Shown here: piece by piece, positions 1 to 8,762 of the stretch
Numbering within the stretch: position 1 is the stretch's first letter
Layout of the letters: the number at the start of each line of letters is the position of its first letter
NCBI RefSeq assembly: GCF_900232945.1
Contig: NZ_OCTU01000004.1
Span: 28,919 to 92,918, forward strand
Direction of reading: 5' to 3'
Length of the DNA: 64,000 bases
DNA from: Urinicoccus timonensis
GTDB taxonomy: Bacteria; Bacillota; Clostridia; Tissierellales; Peptoniphilaceae
Notes under the pieces: model-generated
Told to the model about the DNA's origin: nothing
What the model saw: the letters and a program-made list of their open reading frames with translations, nothing else
Database searches by the model: none
Made by a program: the position numbers and the translations under genes

Positions 1-75
1 TTTCTTAGATTCAGCAAATGCTTTTGCCTCATCCCAAGCTCTAGTTCTCTTTTCCATTAGTTCTTTTAAGTTCAT
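1..75 (-). CDS. Phage major capsid protein, N-terminus only
   Basis: This is the first 25 codons of a gene that runs off the left window edge. The peptide (MNLKELMEKRTRAWDEAKAF and on) is the charged helical start usual for HK97-type major capsid proteins, whose N-terminal delta domain acts as an internal scaffold. The ATG follows a good ribosome site (GGAGGT). It lies directly downstream of portal and ClpP-like protease, the standard portal-protease-capsid order. The fold domain itself is not in the window, so the call rests on the start and on context. Confidence 0.7.
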   Translation of the reverse strand, partial: MNLKELMEKRTRAWDEAKAFAESKK

Positions 76-79
76 ATCT

Positions 80-766
80 TTACCTCCAAGTATTTTTAAT
101 TTTGTTTAATCTGCCTTCGACCTCACTCATTGAGTGAGTTTTCACTTCTTTATTTATCTTTGTTAAGAGCGAATTTGTAACTGCTCGCCTTGAAAAGACC
201 ATGTTTATAGCTTTTTCATCTTTTCTTTTGTCAGTGAGAGTTCCATCACAAAAACCCATCTCGATGGCCTTATTCTCATCAAACCAAGTCTCTCCATCCA
301 TTAGATTAGAAATTTCTTCTCTGGATAAACCTGTCTTAATCTCATAGGCATTGATGATTGATTCCTTGACTTCCTTTAACATATCTATGGCTTTTTGCAT
401 TTCTTTTGAGTCACCAATGGCTACAGTTAAGGGGTTATGAATCATCATTAATGAAGTAGGACTCATCAAAACTTCAGTTCCTGCCATGGCAATAACCGAT
501 GCTGCTGATGCTGCAAGTCCATCAATCTTAATGGTCACATTTCCCTTGTGCTCTAAAAGCATGGTGTAAATTCTTGATGCAGCTATGCAATCACCACCAG
601 GGGAGTTAATCCACACAGTTATATCTCCACTTTTGTTTTTTAATTCCTCAAAAAAGAGCCTTGGTGTGATTTCATCATCAAACCAAGACTCTTCTGCAAT
701 AACTCCATCTATATAAAGTTCATTTGAATCCTTTTTCCAGTTCCAAAATATTTTATTGTTCTTCAT
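80..766 (-). CDS. ClpP-like prohead protease (S14 family)
   Basis: A 228-residue head maturation protease that in HK97-like phages cleaves the capsid scaffold domain during prohead maturation. The ClpP fold is visible: INSPGG near residues 54-58, the nucleophile loop GLAAS (Ser87), and MMIHNP with His110, matching the Ser-His arrangement of ClpP. The C-terminal ~40 residues are basic and outside the catalytic domain. The start codon overlaps the end of the portal gene by 14 nt, so translation is probably coupled. Intact, with no missing catalytic residue seen. Confidence 0.9.
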   Translation of the reverse strand: MKNNKIFWNWKKDSNELYIDGVIAEESWFDDEITPRLFFEELKNKSGDITVWINSPGGDCIAASRIYTMLLEHKGNVTIKIDGLAASAASVIAMAGTEVLMSPTSLMMIHNPLTVAIGDSKEMQKAIDMLKEVKESIINAYEIKTGLSREEISNLMDGETWFDENKAIEMGFCDGTLTDKRKDEKAINMVFSRRAVTNSLLTKINKEVKTHSMSEVEGRLNKIKNTWR

Positions 767-1994
767 TAGGACTTATCTCTTCTCCTTTCTGCTGATAAAA
801 ACTACCTGCCTTATCAAGTGGTAGCATATTTCCATTTACAAGATATAGGTCTCCACCTTCTTCAGCTGATATCCTATCTAGGTTTTCTAACTCTCTTATG
901 TCATTTGCACTCATCCACCCATTCTGTCTTCCTACAGCATATCCATTCATCCTTGATTCATAGTCTCCTCTTAGAAGTCCATCAAGGTTGAATTTAATAA
1001 AGTAGGACTCTTTTTCTTTCTTAGTTAGTAGCGCTCTTTCTAGTGATTGCTCCCAACGAACAATCCAAGGATCAAGAGTGTATTTAACAAATTCAAGTGA
1101 CTGCTGTTCTATATTTGAAAATGACGACCTCTCCAAGTCTCCAATCATATGAGGTGGTATTCTAAAAATTCTTGCTATCTCATTTAACTGAAACTTTCTT
1201 GTTTCCAAAAACTGGGCCTCACTTGGTGCTATAGCTATGGGTTGATATTTCATTCCTTCTTCAAGTACAGCCACTTTGTTGGCGTTTTTAGGGCCTTGAA
1301 AGGCAGCATTCCATGACGCTCTAACTCTTTCTGGGTCTTTAATAATTCCTGGATGTTCTAAAACTCCACCTGGTTGTGCTCCATTTTGGAAGAAAGATGC
1401 ACCATAATCTTCACAAGCCAAAGCCATGCCTATAGCATTTTTAGCCATGGTAATTGGTGAGTAGCCAATAAGTCCATCAAAACCAAGTCCTGGAATATGA
1501 AGGACATCTTCTTTTAAAAGATAAACTTCTTCTGATTTATGATTGTATTTATAAAAGATTTCTCCATCTTCACTTCTCATTACAGTCATCTTGTTTGGCA
1601 TTAAGGGATAAAGTCCAATAACCTCATTTCTTCCATTACGAATTATCTGAGCATAGGCATTACCCCACAATAAAAGATGTGTCATTAGTGTTTCTCTAAA
1701 TACAAATGAAGTCATTTCAGTATTTGGCTCATCGTGTAAAAGAAAATATATGACGTGGTCTTTAGCTTTTTCTTTTGAGTTTGAATCTCCCCTTTTATAT
1801 AAATGAAGAGGAAGTCCAGCTAAGGTTTCAGCAAGAACTCTCACACATGAATAAACTGCCGTCATCTGCATAGCAGTAAATTCGTTGACATTCCTACCTG
1901 CTGTTGTTCTCCCAATTAAAAAAGACGATGAAGATATCCTCTCCCCGTCTTTAGGCTTGTCTCTCGACTTGAATATTAAATTTAAAATGTTTAT
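753..1994 (-). CDS. HK97-family portal protein, apparent ATA start
   Basis: Portal ring subunit through which DNA is packaged. The core (AVYSCVRVLAETLAGLPLHL, EVIGLYPL, FQNGAQPGGVL, LERSSFSNIEQQSLEF) is typical of the HK97 portal family. The first ATG is at 1871, but the open frame continues upstream for 41 codons with portal-like sequence (IFKSRDKPKDG, IGRTTAGRNVNEFTAMQ) back to an ATA codon at 1994. That ATA sits 7 nt after GGAGG, and no ATG, GTG or TTG lies between. The 413-residue product has the normal family length, while the ATG-started form would lack the expected N-terminus. Family call certain, start inferred. Confidence 0.8.
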   Translation of the reverse strand: MNILNLIFKSRDKPKDGERISSSSFLIGRTTAGRNVNEFTAMQMTAVYSCVRVLAETLAGLPLHLYKRGDSNSKEKAKDHVIYFLLHDEPNTEMTSFVFRETLMTHLLLWGNAYAQIIRNGRNEVIGLYPLMPNKMTVMRSEDGEIFYKYNHKSEEVYLLKEDVLHIPGLGFDGLIGYSPITMAKNAIGMALACEDYGASFFQNGAQPGGVLEHPGIIKDPERVRASWNAAFQGPKNANKVAVLEEGMKYQPIAIAPSEAQFLETRKFQLNEIARIFRIPPHMIGDLERSSFSNIEQQSLEFVKYTLDPWIVRWEQSLERALLTKKEKESYFIKFNLDGLLRGDYESRMNGYAVGRQNGWMSANDIRELENLDRISAEEGGDLYLVNGNMLPLDKAGSFYQQKGEEISPNEEQ

Positions 1995-2053
1995 ATTACC
2001 ACCTCCTTAATTTAGTCATTAAAAAAGCACCTACTTTTGTAGATGCTGGTAAT

Positions 2054-2566
2054 TCATATTAACAAAATAGGATCTGAGCCATACCAAGTCTCTACATCCC
2101 TATCATGGTCATCATTATTTGTAGGATCCTCGTACCCTACATCATCAATCCATGAGATTGCAAAGTAATATTTATCTGTTTTAGTTTCTTTTAATACCAA
2201 ATAAGATAGACCATTAAGTTTATACTCTATATCGTAATCATTACTTGTTTCCATTAGCCTACTTCCTATATATCCCCAACTTTCCCCATAGGCTCCAATG
2301 GATAGCTTTATCCTTTCTTCCCCATAAAAACTTATACATTCTAGCATCTCCCCAGTTTCTATTTCAGATTTTAAGGATTGATTTTTTGTAATTTCACAGG
2401 AAATGCTATATTCTTCACATGTTGGTTTAGATATTATTTCTATTAAGTACCTACCTAATAAATTAGGACAAGTCCTATCATTAGCACACTTTTTATATTC
2501 GTAGCTTATTTCTTTGTTGTTGATTTTTATAGATACTTCTCCAAAAGGAGTATTTAGCCTTTTCAT
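2054..2566 (-). CDS. Hypothetical protein between terL and portal
   Basis: A 170-residue acidic soluble protein with no signal peptide or membrane segment and no family I recognise. Four cysteines occur in the N-terminal half, including an NDRTCPNLLGRYLIE stretch, and the C-terminus contains ISWIDDVGYEDPTNND. It has its own ribosome site (GGAGG, 5 nt before ATG) and sits between the terminase large subunit and the portal, two genes that are normally adjacent. It may be a cargo gene acquired within the packaging module. Function unknown. Confidence 0.6.
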   Translation of the reverse strand: MKRLNTPFGEVSIKINNKEISYEYKKCANDRTCPNLLGRYLIEIISKPTCEEYSISCEITKNQSLKSEIETGEMLECISFYGEERIKLSIGAYGESWGYIGSRLMETSNDYDIEYKLNGLSYLVLKETKTDKYYFAISWIDDVGYEDPTNNDDHDRDVETWYGSDPILLI

Positions 2567-2595
2567 AAAATCCTCCTATTGTTATTATACCAAAT

Positions 2596-4185
2596 TCAGA
2601 ATACTATTAACCCCCTATCATCATAAACAGATTCACTTGTATCATTGCCACATCTTATAGCCCTATCAAGTGCCATGATTGTAGCAATTACTCCATCTAT
2701 CTTTTCTGTAGATTTTTCCTTATCTGCCTTAATGTTTCCAGCAGGGTCTGTTCGTATAAAGATATTATCCATCATCCATCTTAGAACTTGATTACCTCCA
2801 TGGGCTATTTTTCTTTCGAGTGTTAGTTTCATTAATTCTTTTGTTGGTGGAGACATATCTTTAAATCCTTGACCAAAGGGAACTACTGTAAAACCCATCC
2901 ATTCTAAGTTTTGAACCATCTGAACTGCTCCCCATCTATCAAAGGCAATTTCTCTAATGTTATATATCTCACCTAAGTTTTCGATAAATTTTTCTATGAA
3001 ACCATAGTGTACTACATTTCCTTCTGTTGTCTGAATGTAGCCTTGTTTTTTCCATAGGTCATAGTTTACATGGTCTCTTTTTACTCTAAGGTCAAGATTA
3101 TCTTCTGGCAACCAAAAGTAGGGTAATATCTGATATTTATCTTCTTCATCTAATGGAGGAAAGACTAAAACAAAGGCTGTAATATCTGTTGTCGATGATA
3201 GGTCAAGACCTCCATAACAAACTCTGCCCTTTAGTTCATCTTCATTAACAGCAAAATTACATAAGTCCCATTTTTCCATAGGCATCCACCTAATTGCTTG
3301 TTTGACCCACTGATTTAATCTTAACTGTCTAAAGGCGTTCTCTTCAGTTGGATTTTGCTTAGCTGATTCACAGGCTTGTCTTACTTTTTCTATTGGAACT
3401 GTAATTCCAAGAGACGGATTTGCCTTATGCCATACTTTTTCATCTGTCCAATCATCTTCTCTACCTGCTCCATAAATTACAGGATAAAAAGTTGGATCAG
3501 TTTTTCTGCCTTCAAGTATGTCCACTGCCTTTTGATGTGTTTCGTAGCAGATTGATTTCGTATCTGTTCCTGCAGTTGTTATAAGAAAATATAAAGGCTG
3601 AGTTCTCGCATCGCCAGACCCTTTGGTCATGACATCAAATAACTTTCTATTAGGTTGGGTATGAAGTTCGTCAAAGACCACACCATGAATATTAAATCCG
3701 TGTTTAGAATAAGCCTCTGCAGATAGGACTTGGTAAAAAGAATTCGTAGGCTTATATATCATTCTCTTTTGAGATGCTAGAATCTTTACTCTTTTAGAAA
3801 GGGCTGGAGACATTCTTACCATATCAGCTGCAACATCAAAAACTATAGTTGCTTGCTGTCTATCAGCAGCACATCCATAAACTTCTGCTCTTTCTTCCCC
3901 ATCACCACAAGTAAGGAGGAGTGCTACAGCAGCTGCAAGTTCAGATTTACCCATCTTCTTTGGAATTTCAATATAGGCTGTATTGAATTGTCTATACCCC
4001 GTATCTTTTACAATACCAAATAAGTCTCTGATGATTTCTTCTTGCCATTCAATAAGCTTGAAGTCTTTTCCTGCCCATCTACCTTTTGTGTGTTTAAGAC
4101 ATTCTATAAATGTAACAGCATAATCTGCCTTGTTTTTATCATAATGAGAAGTTTCTATCATAAATTTACTTGGTTTATATTTCAT
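2596..4185 (-). CDS. terL: Terminase large subunit
   Basis: The 529-residue DNA packaging motor and nuclease. The ATPase has a Walker A-like motif PKKMGKSE at residues 75-82 and Walker B VVFDE at 169-173, followed by the coupling region LITTAGTD near 201-208. The C-terminal RNase H-like nuclease begins at GGLDLSSTTD with acidic residues Asp328 and Asp334. Length is usual for the family. GGAGG lies 4 nt before the ATG. The small subunit is not adjacent: it is about 4.5 kb upstream, separated by a methyltransferase/SAM-synthetase cassette. Confidence 0.95.
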   Translation of the reverse strand: MKYKPSKFMIETSHYDKNKADYAVTFIECLKHTKGRWAGKDFKLIEWQEEIIRDLFGIVKDTGYRQFNTAYIEIPKKMGKSELAAAVALLLTCGDGEERAEVYGCAADRQQATIVFDVAADMVRMSPALSKRVKILASQKRMIYKPTNSFYQVLSAEAYSKHGFNIHGVVFDELHTQPNRKLFDVMTKGSGDARTQPLYFLITTAGTDTKSICYETHQKAVDILEGRKTDPTFYPVIYGAGREDDWTDEKVWHKANPSLGITVPIEKVRQACESAKQNPTEENAFRQLRLNQWVKQAIRWMPMEKWDLCNFAVNEDELKGRVCYGGLDLSSTTDITAFVLVFPPLDEEDKYQILPYFWLPEDNLDLRVKRDHVNYDLWKKQGYIQTTEGNVVHYGFIEKFIENLGEIYNIREIAFDRWGAVQMVQNLEWMGFTVVPFGQGFKDMSPPTKELMKLTLERKIAHGGNQVLRWMMDNIFIRTDPAGNIKADKEKSTEKIDGVIATIMALDRAIRCGNDTSESVYDDRGLIVF

Positions 4186-4276
4186 TTGACCTCCTTCCTC
4201 TAAAAATGAGCATAAAAAATACTAGTCTTAGCTAGTTCACTACGAGAAAAAGAGCCTTGGCTCATTTCCTTTATTT

Positions 4277-4564
4277 TTATCTTTGTCTTGCTATGTTTAA
4301 TTCTTTGTAAGCTTTCTTAAGTTCTCTATCTAATGTTTCTGATTCTGCAAAAAGTTCAAATTCTTCTTCGTTTAGGTTTCCTTGTGACTCTTTCCAAAGT
4401 TCTTCATGAAGTTGGTCTGCACATTTCTTTGCTGCTCCTGCTATGTCTAAAAGGTTAATTGCTGATCCAATATTTCCTTCTCTTGATTTTTTTATTGAAT
4501 TTTCAGCGTATCTTTTGCAGGCTTTGACTTCTGTTTCTAATCTTTCTAGGATATCTTTTTTCAT
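4277..4564 (-). CDS. Small phage protein, predicted helical
   Basis: A 95-residue highly charged protein (motifs CKRYAENSIKKSREGNIGSA and CADQLHEELWKES) predicted to be almost entirely alpha-helical. I do not recognise a named family. It lies between terL and a second small gene in the same operon. The ribosome site is weak (AAAGAGAG, about 5 nt upstream of ATG), so it may be coupled to the upstream gene, whose stop is only 12 nt away. Confidence 0.6.
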   Translation of the reverse strand: MKKDILERLETEVKACKRYAENSIKKSREGNIGSAINLLDIAGAAKKCADQLHEELWKESQGNLNEEEFELFAESETLDRELKKAYKELNIARQR

Positions 4565-4576
4565 GGTAACTCTCTT

Positions 4577-4951
4577 TTATTTTTGAATCTTTCTTAGAAG
4601 TAAAGCTGGCTTTATTTCTTTTTCGTCTTCTTTTGTTTCAAAATTCCAGTTTGTTCTTCCTGTTTCTTGTTCGATTAAGTCGACTATGAAATATCCTTTA
4701 TTTTTGAGTGCTTGTAATTCATTCATAAGTGCTGTGGATTGGTCTGAAATTGTAAATTCTTTAATTTCAAATCTCTCAAGGTTTTCTATAATTTCTAGGT
4801 AGTCTTTTTCAAATCCTAATTCTTCAAAGTCTAGTCTTTCAAGTCCTGCTCTTTTAGCTTTTTCGTAGGCCCAATAAAAGCTGTAGTTGATTTTGTTTTC
4901 TTGGAAATCTTCGTTTGTTTCAAGGTTTTCTAAAATGTCTATTTTTTTCAT
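4577..4951 (-). CDS. Hypothetical phage protein
   Basis: A 124-residue acidic protein with no known motif; aromatic-rich N-terminus (YSFYWAYEKAKRAG), then ISDQSTALMNELQALKNKGY. I start it at the ATG at 4951, which has AAGGAG 9 nt upstream, rather than 12 codons earlier at 4987 where no ribosome site is present. Part of the small-gene run between the DUF4314 gene and terL. Function unknown. Confidence 0.6.
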   Translation of the reverse strand: MKKIDILENLETNEDFQENKINYSFYWAYEKAKRAGLERLDFEELGFEKDYLEIIENLERFEIKEFTISDQSTALMNELQALKNKGYFIVDLIEQETGRTNWNFETKEDEKEIKPALLLRKIQK

Positions 4952-5043
4952 TTTCTTTATCTCCTTATCTCTTTTTGTTATGTACATATTCCCGTACTAT
5001 CGAAGATAAGTCAAGTAATTTTCGCTTAAATAACAGCTATTTT

Positions 5044-5268
5044 TCAATCTTTATCCGATATTTTTTCTATAATATCTTCCTTGAAAATCACATTTAATGT
5101 TGAACCATTATCCCATTTTACTAGGATTGATCCAATAGAATCCACTCCATAAACTGTACCTAGAGTTCCTTTTGGTGGTGCTTGTATATCATCCATCTTA
5201 ATTAATTTAATTCTTGTTCCATCTGGATATACTTCTTTTAAAGTTTTAATCATTTCCTTTGAAATCAT
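5044..5268 (-). CDS. DUF4314 domain protein
   Basis: A 74-residue small beta-rich protein. The pattern YPDGTRIKLIKMDD, then PPKGTLGTVYGVD and GSILVKWDNGSTLNV, is the SH3-like barrel layout of DUF4314 proteins, common in Firmicutes phages and plasmids and usually near DNA modification genes. The ATG has GAGGTG 6 nt upstream. It follows the cytosine methyltransferase in the same orientation. Biochemical role unknown. Confidence 0.75.
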   Translation of the reverse strand: MISKEMIKTLKEVYPDGTRIKLIKMDDIQAPPKGTLGTVYGVDSIGSILVKWDNGSTLNVIFKEDIIEKISDKD

Positions 5269-5313
5269 CTAATCACCTCTTACATACATATATTGCTCAA
5301 ATGCTGATTTATA

Positions 5314-6651
5314 TCAAGTCTTATTTGCTGTATTTACAAGGCTTTTAAAGATATATATTGCGCATGGAAGAGCAATCCCATTGCCCCACATTTTATATTC
5401 TGCTGAATCTGTATGAGGATTTTTAAGCCATTTTAATATTTGCTTATCTGTTTTCTTCTTTTTAAGACCTTTTATTTCAGCATCCTTATCAAAAACCTCT
5501 CTCCAAAAGGATACATCTTCATCCGTTGAATTTTCTATTCCTAAGTCATCACACCAGTAATCTGGAAATCCTTGTAATCTTCCACATTCTTTTGGTGTTA
5601 ATCTTCTTACAAGTTTCTGATTAACAAGAGGTGGATCTTTATAATCAGTAGCAACTAAAGAAGGCGATATATTCTTGTCTGCTTTTGTAAAATGAGAATT
5701 CTTGCTCATGGTGTAGATGTCTTCTACTATTGCAACTCCACCTTGATTTCTAGTAGGAGTATTTCCAGATGTATCTATAGTTCTTGAAACGTCACACTCA
5801 TAAATATTATGTCTTTCATTTTTTGTATTTTCAGAAGTTTGTCTTATATCATATAAAAGAGGAGGATTACCTGCCTTTGCTCTTAGTGTTCCAGATAAAT
5901 CCTCAGATATATCCATTCTTTCTCCACCTTGGTCATTTAAACAGATTGTTTTATTAAAGCTTTCTTTAATGGCTCTGGTATTTCTTTTTCCTTTCTCGCA
6001 GCCCTCTGAAGTATCCCCTGACAAGCTTTTTTGCTCAAATAATATTTCTCTGGAACTTCCTCCATCAAGATCTGCGACAAGGAAGATTCGTCTTCTTCGT
6101 TGGGGCACTCCGAAATATTTAGCATCAAGGACTCTCCATGCAAGGGAAAAATCGTCTCCCAGGATTTCTCCTGCACTTTGCCATTTCGATGGTCGAGAAA
6201 GTTTAACTGCGGAATTTTTAATTCTTGTAATTTCTTCAAGGACGCATCTAAAGTCTTCTCCTTTGTTTGATGAGAAGGCTCCTGGCACATTTTCCCATAG
6301 TAGGTATCTAGGATACTTACCATTACTTTTACACCTCATTTCTTTTATAACTCTTATTGCCTCATAAAAAAGGTTAGATTTTTCTCCTTCAAGTCCTGCC
6401 CTTTTACCAGCAATAGATAAATCTTGGCAAGGACTACCGAATGAAATGATATCGACAGGTTCGATTTCAGTCCCGTCAATATCTTTGATATCTCCTAAAT
6501 GTTTAACTTGAGGTAGGTTTTTCTGGGTAACTCTTATTGGAAAAGGCTCAACTTCAGATGACCATATAGGTTCTATTCCACAAAAAATAGCAGCCAAGGG
6601 GAATCCTCCACTGCCGTCAAATAGTGAACCTAATCTTAGTTCTTTATTCAT
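5314..6651 (-). CDS. DNA cytosine-5 methyltransferase
   Basis: A 445-residue C5 DNA methyltransferase that would methylate a specific cytosine context using SAM. Motif I FDGSGGFPLA (11-20) binds SAM, motif IV FGSPCQDLS has the catalytic Cys75, motif VI is ENV at 120-122, and RRRIFLVAD is motif VIII. The C-terminal motifs IX-X include RRLTPKECGRLQGFPD and the end GNGIALPCA. The recognition specificity cannot be read. It overlaps the preceding methyltransferase gene by 8 nt, and no cognate restriction enzyme is adjacent, so it is probably a solitary phage modification enzyme protecting phage DNA from host restriction. Confidence 0.92.
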   Translation of the reverse strand: MNKELRLGSLFDGSGGFPLAAIFCGIEPIWSSEVEPFPIRVTQKNLPQVKHLGDIKDIDGTEIEPVDIISFGSPCQDLSIAGKRAGLEGEKSNLFYEAIRVIKEMRCKSNGKYPRYLLWENVPGAFSSNKGEDFRCVLEEITRIKNSAVKLSRPSKWQSAGEILGDDFSLAWRVLDAKYFGVPQRRRRIFLVADLDGGSSREILFEQKSLSGDTSEGCEKGKRNTRAIKESFNKTICLNDQGGERMDISEDLSGTLRAKAGNPPLLYDIRQTSENTKNERHNIYECDVSRTIDTSGNTPTRNQGGVAIVEDIYTMSKNSHFTKADKNISPSLVATDYKDPPLVNQKLVRRLTPKECGRLQGFPDYWCDDLGIENSTDEDVSFWREVFDKDAEIKGLKKKKTDKQILKWLKNPHTDSAEYKMWGNGIALPCAIYIFKSLVNTANKT

Positions 6652-7879
6652 CTTTTACTACCTCGGAGTATTTGTATTCTTTTCCATTTCTTAAAAGTCT
6701 TACATCTTTATCACTGCCAACTAATTCAATAAATCTATTTACAATGACATCTACAAATTTTTCATCAAGTTCTATCATCCTACAAATCCTATCCGTTTGT
6801 TCACAAGCTATTAGTGTGCTTCCACTTCCACCAAATGGATCGAGTACAATGGAGTTTGTCATTGATGAATTTTTAATTGGATAAGATAAAAGTGGAATAG
6901 GTTTCATAGTAGGGTGGTCGCCATTTTTTCTTGGTTTATCAAATTCCCAAATGGTAGACTCTTTTCTTCCTGTGTACCAGTTGTGTTTTCCCTTTTTCTT
7001 CCAACCATAAAGAATTGGCTCATGTTGCCATTGATATGGACTTCTTCCAAGTACAAGGGACTGTTTTTTCCAAATACAAGTACCAGATAAATAAAATCCA
7101 GCATCTTGAAATGCCTTTCTGAAGTTAAGTCCTTCTGTATCAGCATGGAAAACATATATCGAACCATCACCTACAAGGAACTTTTCCATATTTAAAAAGG
7201 AGCTTAGTAAAAATTCATAGAATTTACCTTGCTCCATATTGTCATTTTTAATTTTTCCAGCTGTTCCTTCATAGTTTACATTGTATGGAGGATCTGTGAT
7301 GATAAGATTTGCTTTTGATTCTCCCATTAATTTCTCGTAGGTTGTCTCATCTGTAGAATCTCCACAAACAAGTTTGTGCTTACCTAATGTCCATATATCT
7401 CCAGCTTTTGAAAAAGTAGGTTTTTCCAATTCTTTATCTACATCAAAACCGTCATCTTCTGTATCATTTCCTAAGTCAAAAATATTAGATAGTTCATCTG
7501 GTGAAAAACCAGTAAGTTCTACATTAAAACCATAATCTTCCAGAGATTCAATTTCTACTCTTAGTAGTTCTTCATCCCATCCAGCATCAAGAGCCATTCT
7601 ATTATCAGCTAAAATATATGCTTTCTTCTGTGCCTCATTTAGATGGTCTGCAAAGACACATGGAACTTCTTTTATACCTTCTTCCTTCGCTGCCATAATT
7701 CTTCCGTGACCTGCAATAACTCCATAGTCTTTATCAATAATTACAGGATTAATGAAACCAAACTCTCTAATTGATGATCGTAGTTTATTAATCTGGTCTG
7801 CTGAATGAGTTCTTGCATTGTTTACATAGGGCACAAGTTTTTCAATATCGACTAATTTCATTTCCTTTGTTGTTATCAT
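6644..7879 (-). CDS. ParB-N/N6-N4 DNA methyltransferase fusion
   Basis: A 411-residue two-domain protein. Residues ~5-130 are a ParB/RepB-like N-terminal domain (LVPYVNNARTHS, GHGRIMAAKE, CVFADHLNEAQKKAYILADNR). The rest is a beta-class amino-methyltransferase with the catalytic DPPY at ~196-199 and the C-terminal SAM loop DPFGGSGST. This fusion is common in Firmicutes phages. I choose the ATG at 7879, after GGGGG and overlapping the SAM-synthetase stop as ATGA, so the two are translationally coupled. The ParB-like part may position the enzyme on DNA or have its own CTPase/nuclease-like role; that is not resolvable here. Confidence 0.9.
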   Translation of the reverse strand: MITTKEMKLVDIEKLVPYVNNARTHSADQINKLRSSIREFGFINPVIIDKDYGVIAGHGRIMAAKEEGIKEVPCVFADHLNEAQKKAYILADNRMALDAGWDEELLRVEIESLEDYGFNVELTGFSPDELSNIFDLGNDTEDDGFDVDKELEKPTFSKAGDIWTLGKHKLVCGDSTDETTYEKLMGESKANLIITDPPYNVNYEGTAGKIKNDNMEQGKFYEFLLSSFLNMEKFLVGDGSIYVFHADTEGLNFRKAFQDAGFYLSGTCIWKKQSLVLGRSPYQWQHEPILYGWKKKGKHNWYTGRKESTIWEFDKPRKNGDHPTMKPIPLLSYPIKNSSMTNSIVLDPFGGSGSTLIACEQTDRICRMIELDEKFVDVIVNRFIELVGSDKDVRLLRNGKEYKYSEVVKDE

Positions 7880-8658
7880 ATTAACCCCCACTTTGCAAAT
7901 TCCTCAAAACCACCAATAGAATTAATGTAGTTTCTAGCAATTTCTACAATTTCAGAATATGGCCTACCATCAACAGTTTCATCTCCGATTGCACAGGATA
8001 ATTCAATCTCTCTATTTCCCTCTTGTGCCTTTAGGTGAGCATAAATATTGACTGATACATCAGCCTTAGATAGGTCTTTGCCATGAAGACCTCCACCCGT
8101 TACTGCTCTTCCCATGTCAGAACCGAGTTTTCTATTTGTAGCTCCAGTATCGACATTAAGCCCTCCAGTCCAATCTCCAAGAGGATTTATGAAAGCATTG
8201 GGATAAATTGATTTTAAAATTTCTGTAGATACATTTGACTGGCAGATGATGAGTTTATCTCCATCAAGAATATATTTCCCATCATAAGAATAATTAGAAT
8301 AAATTTCACGAGCAATTAAAGATAGTTCCTTTTCTTCATCTGAAGTAGGTACTCCCTTAAAAATTCCATTGTCTCCGCATCTTATTTTTTCTTTTTGATT
8401 CTTTGATAAGTGGATATCCTGTTCTACTAATTTAATATCTGCTATTACATCTCCAGCTATCCTATTAATTGCTGTTTCAATTTCTTTTTTATTTAAGTTA
8501 CAGTCCGTTTCAATAATTACATGACAATTTCCATGCCCCAGCAAAACTTCGACTGCTATTTTAGGATTTTCATTTTCTTTATATGCTAAATCTACAATTG
8601 CACCAGCTATACAATCAGCTATTTTATCTGGATGCTTTGGATTTACTTTTTCAAACAT
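7876..8658 (-). CDS. Phage S-adenosylmethionine synthetase (MetK-like)
   Basis: About 260 residues, clearly shorter than cellular MetK (~390). Recognisable signatures: KHPDKIADC for the GHPDKICDQ motif near the start, GHGNCHVIIETD, CGDNGIFKGVPT for GDQGIMFGYA, NPLGDWTGGLNVDTGATNRK for the phosphate-binding stretch, and GGGLHGKDLSKAD for the P-loop-like GGGAFSGKD. It would make SAM from methionine and ATP for the two methyltransferases directly downstream. Start at ATG 8658 has GAGAGG about 6 nt upstream; an in-frame TTG at 8757 after GGAGG would add 33 unlike residues. Whether the compact form is catalytically complete is uncertain. Confidence 0.82.
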   Translation of the reverse strand: MFEKVNPKHPDKIADCIAGAIVDLAYKENENPKIAVEVLLGHGNCHVIIETDCNLNKKEIETAINRIAGDVIADIKLVEQDIHLSKNQKEKIRCGDNGIFKGVPTSDEEKELSLIAREIYSNYSYDGKYILDGDKLIICQSNVSTEILKSIYPNAFINPLGDWTGGLNVDTGATNRKLGSDMGRAVTGGGLHGKDLSKADVSVNIYAHLKAQEGNREIELSCAIGDETVDGRPYSEIVEIARNYINSIGGFEEFAKWGLI

Positions 8659-8762
8659 TTTCTTCCTCTCTTTCTTTAAATAATGAAAATGTACTCGTGC
8701 CCAACGATAGAAACAAAGAAATCTATGATTTCGTCTTGTTTCATCGGAAGGGTACAAATTTA

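Noticed and set aside
5937-6367. Long frames on both strands inside the C5 methyltransferase gene
   Set aside because: No ribosome sites, no coherent domain, and the overlapping methyltransferase frame has all catalytic motifs in order.
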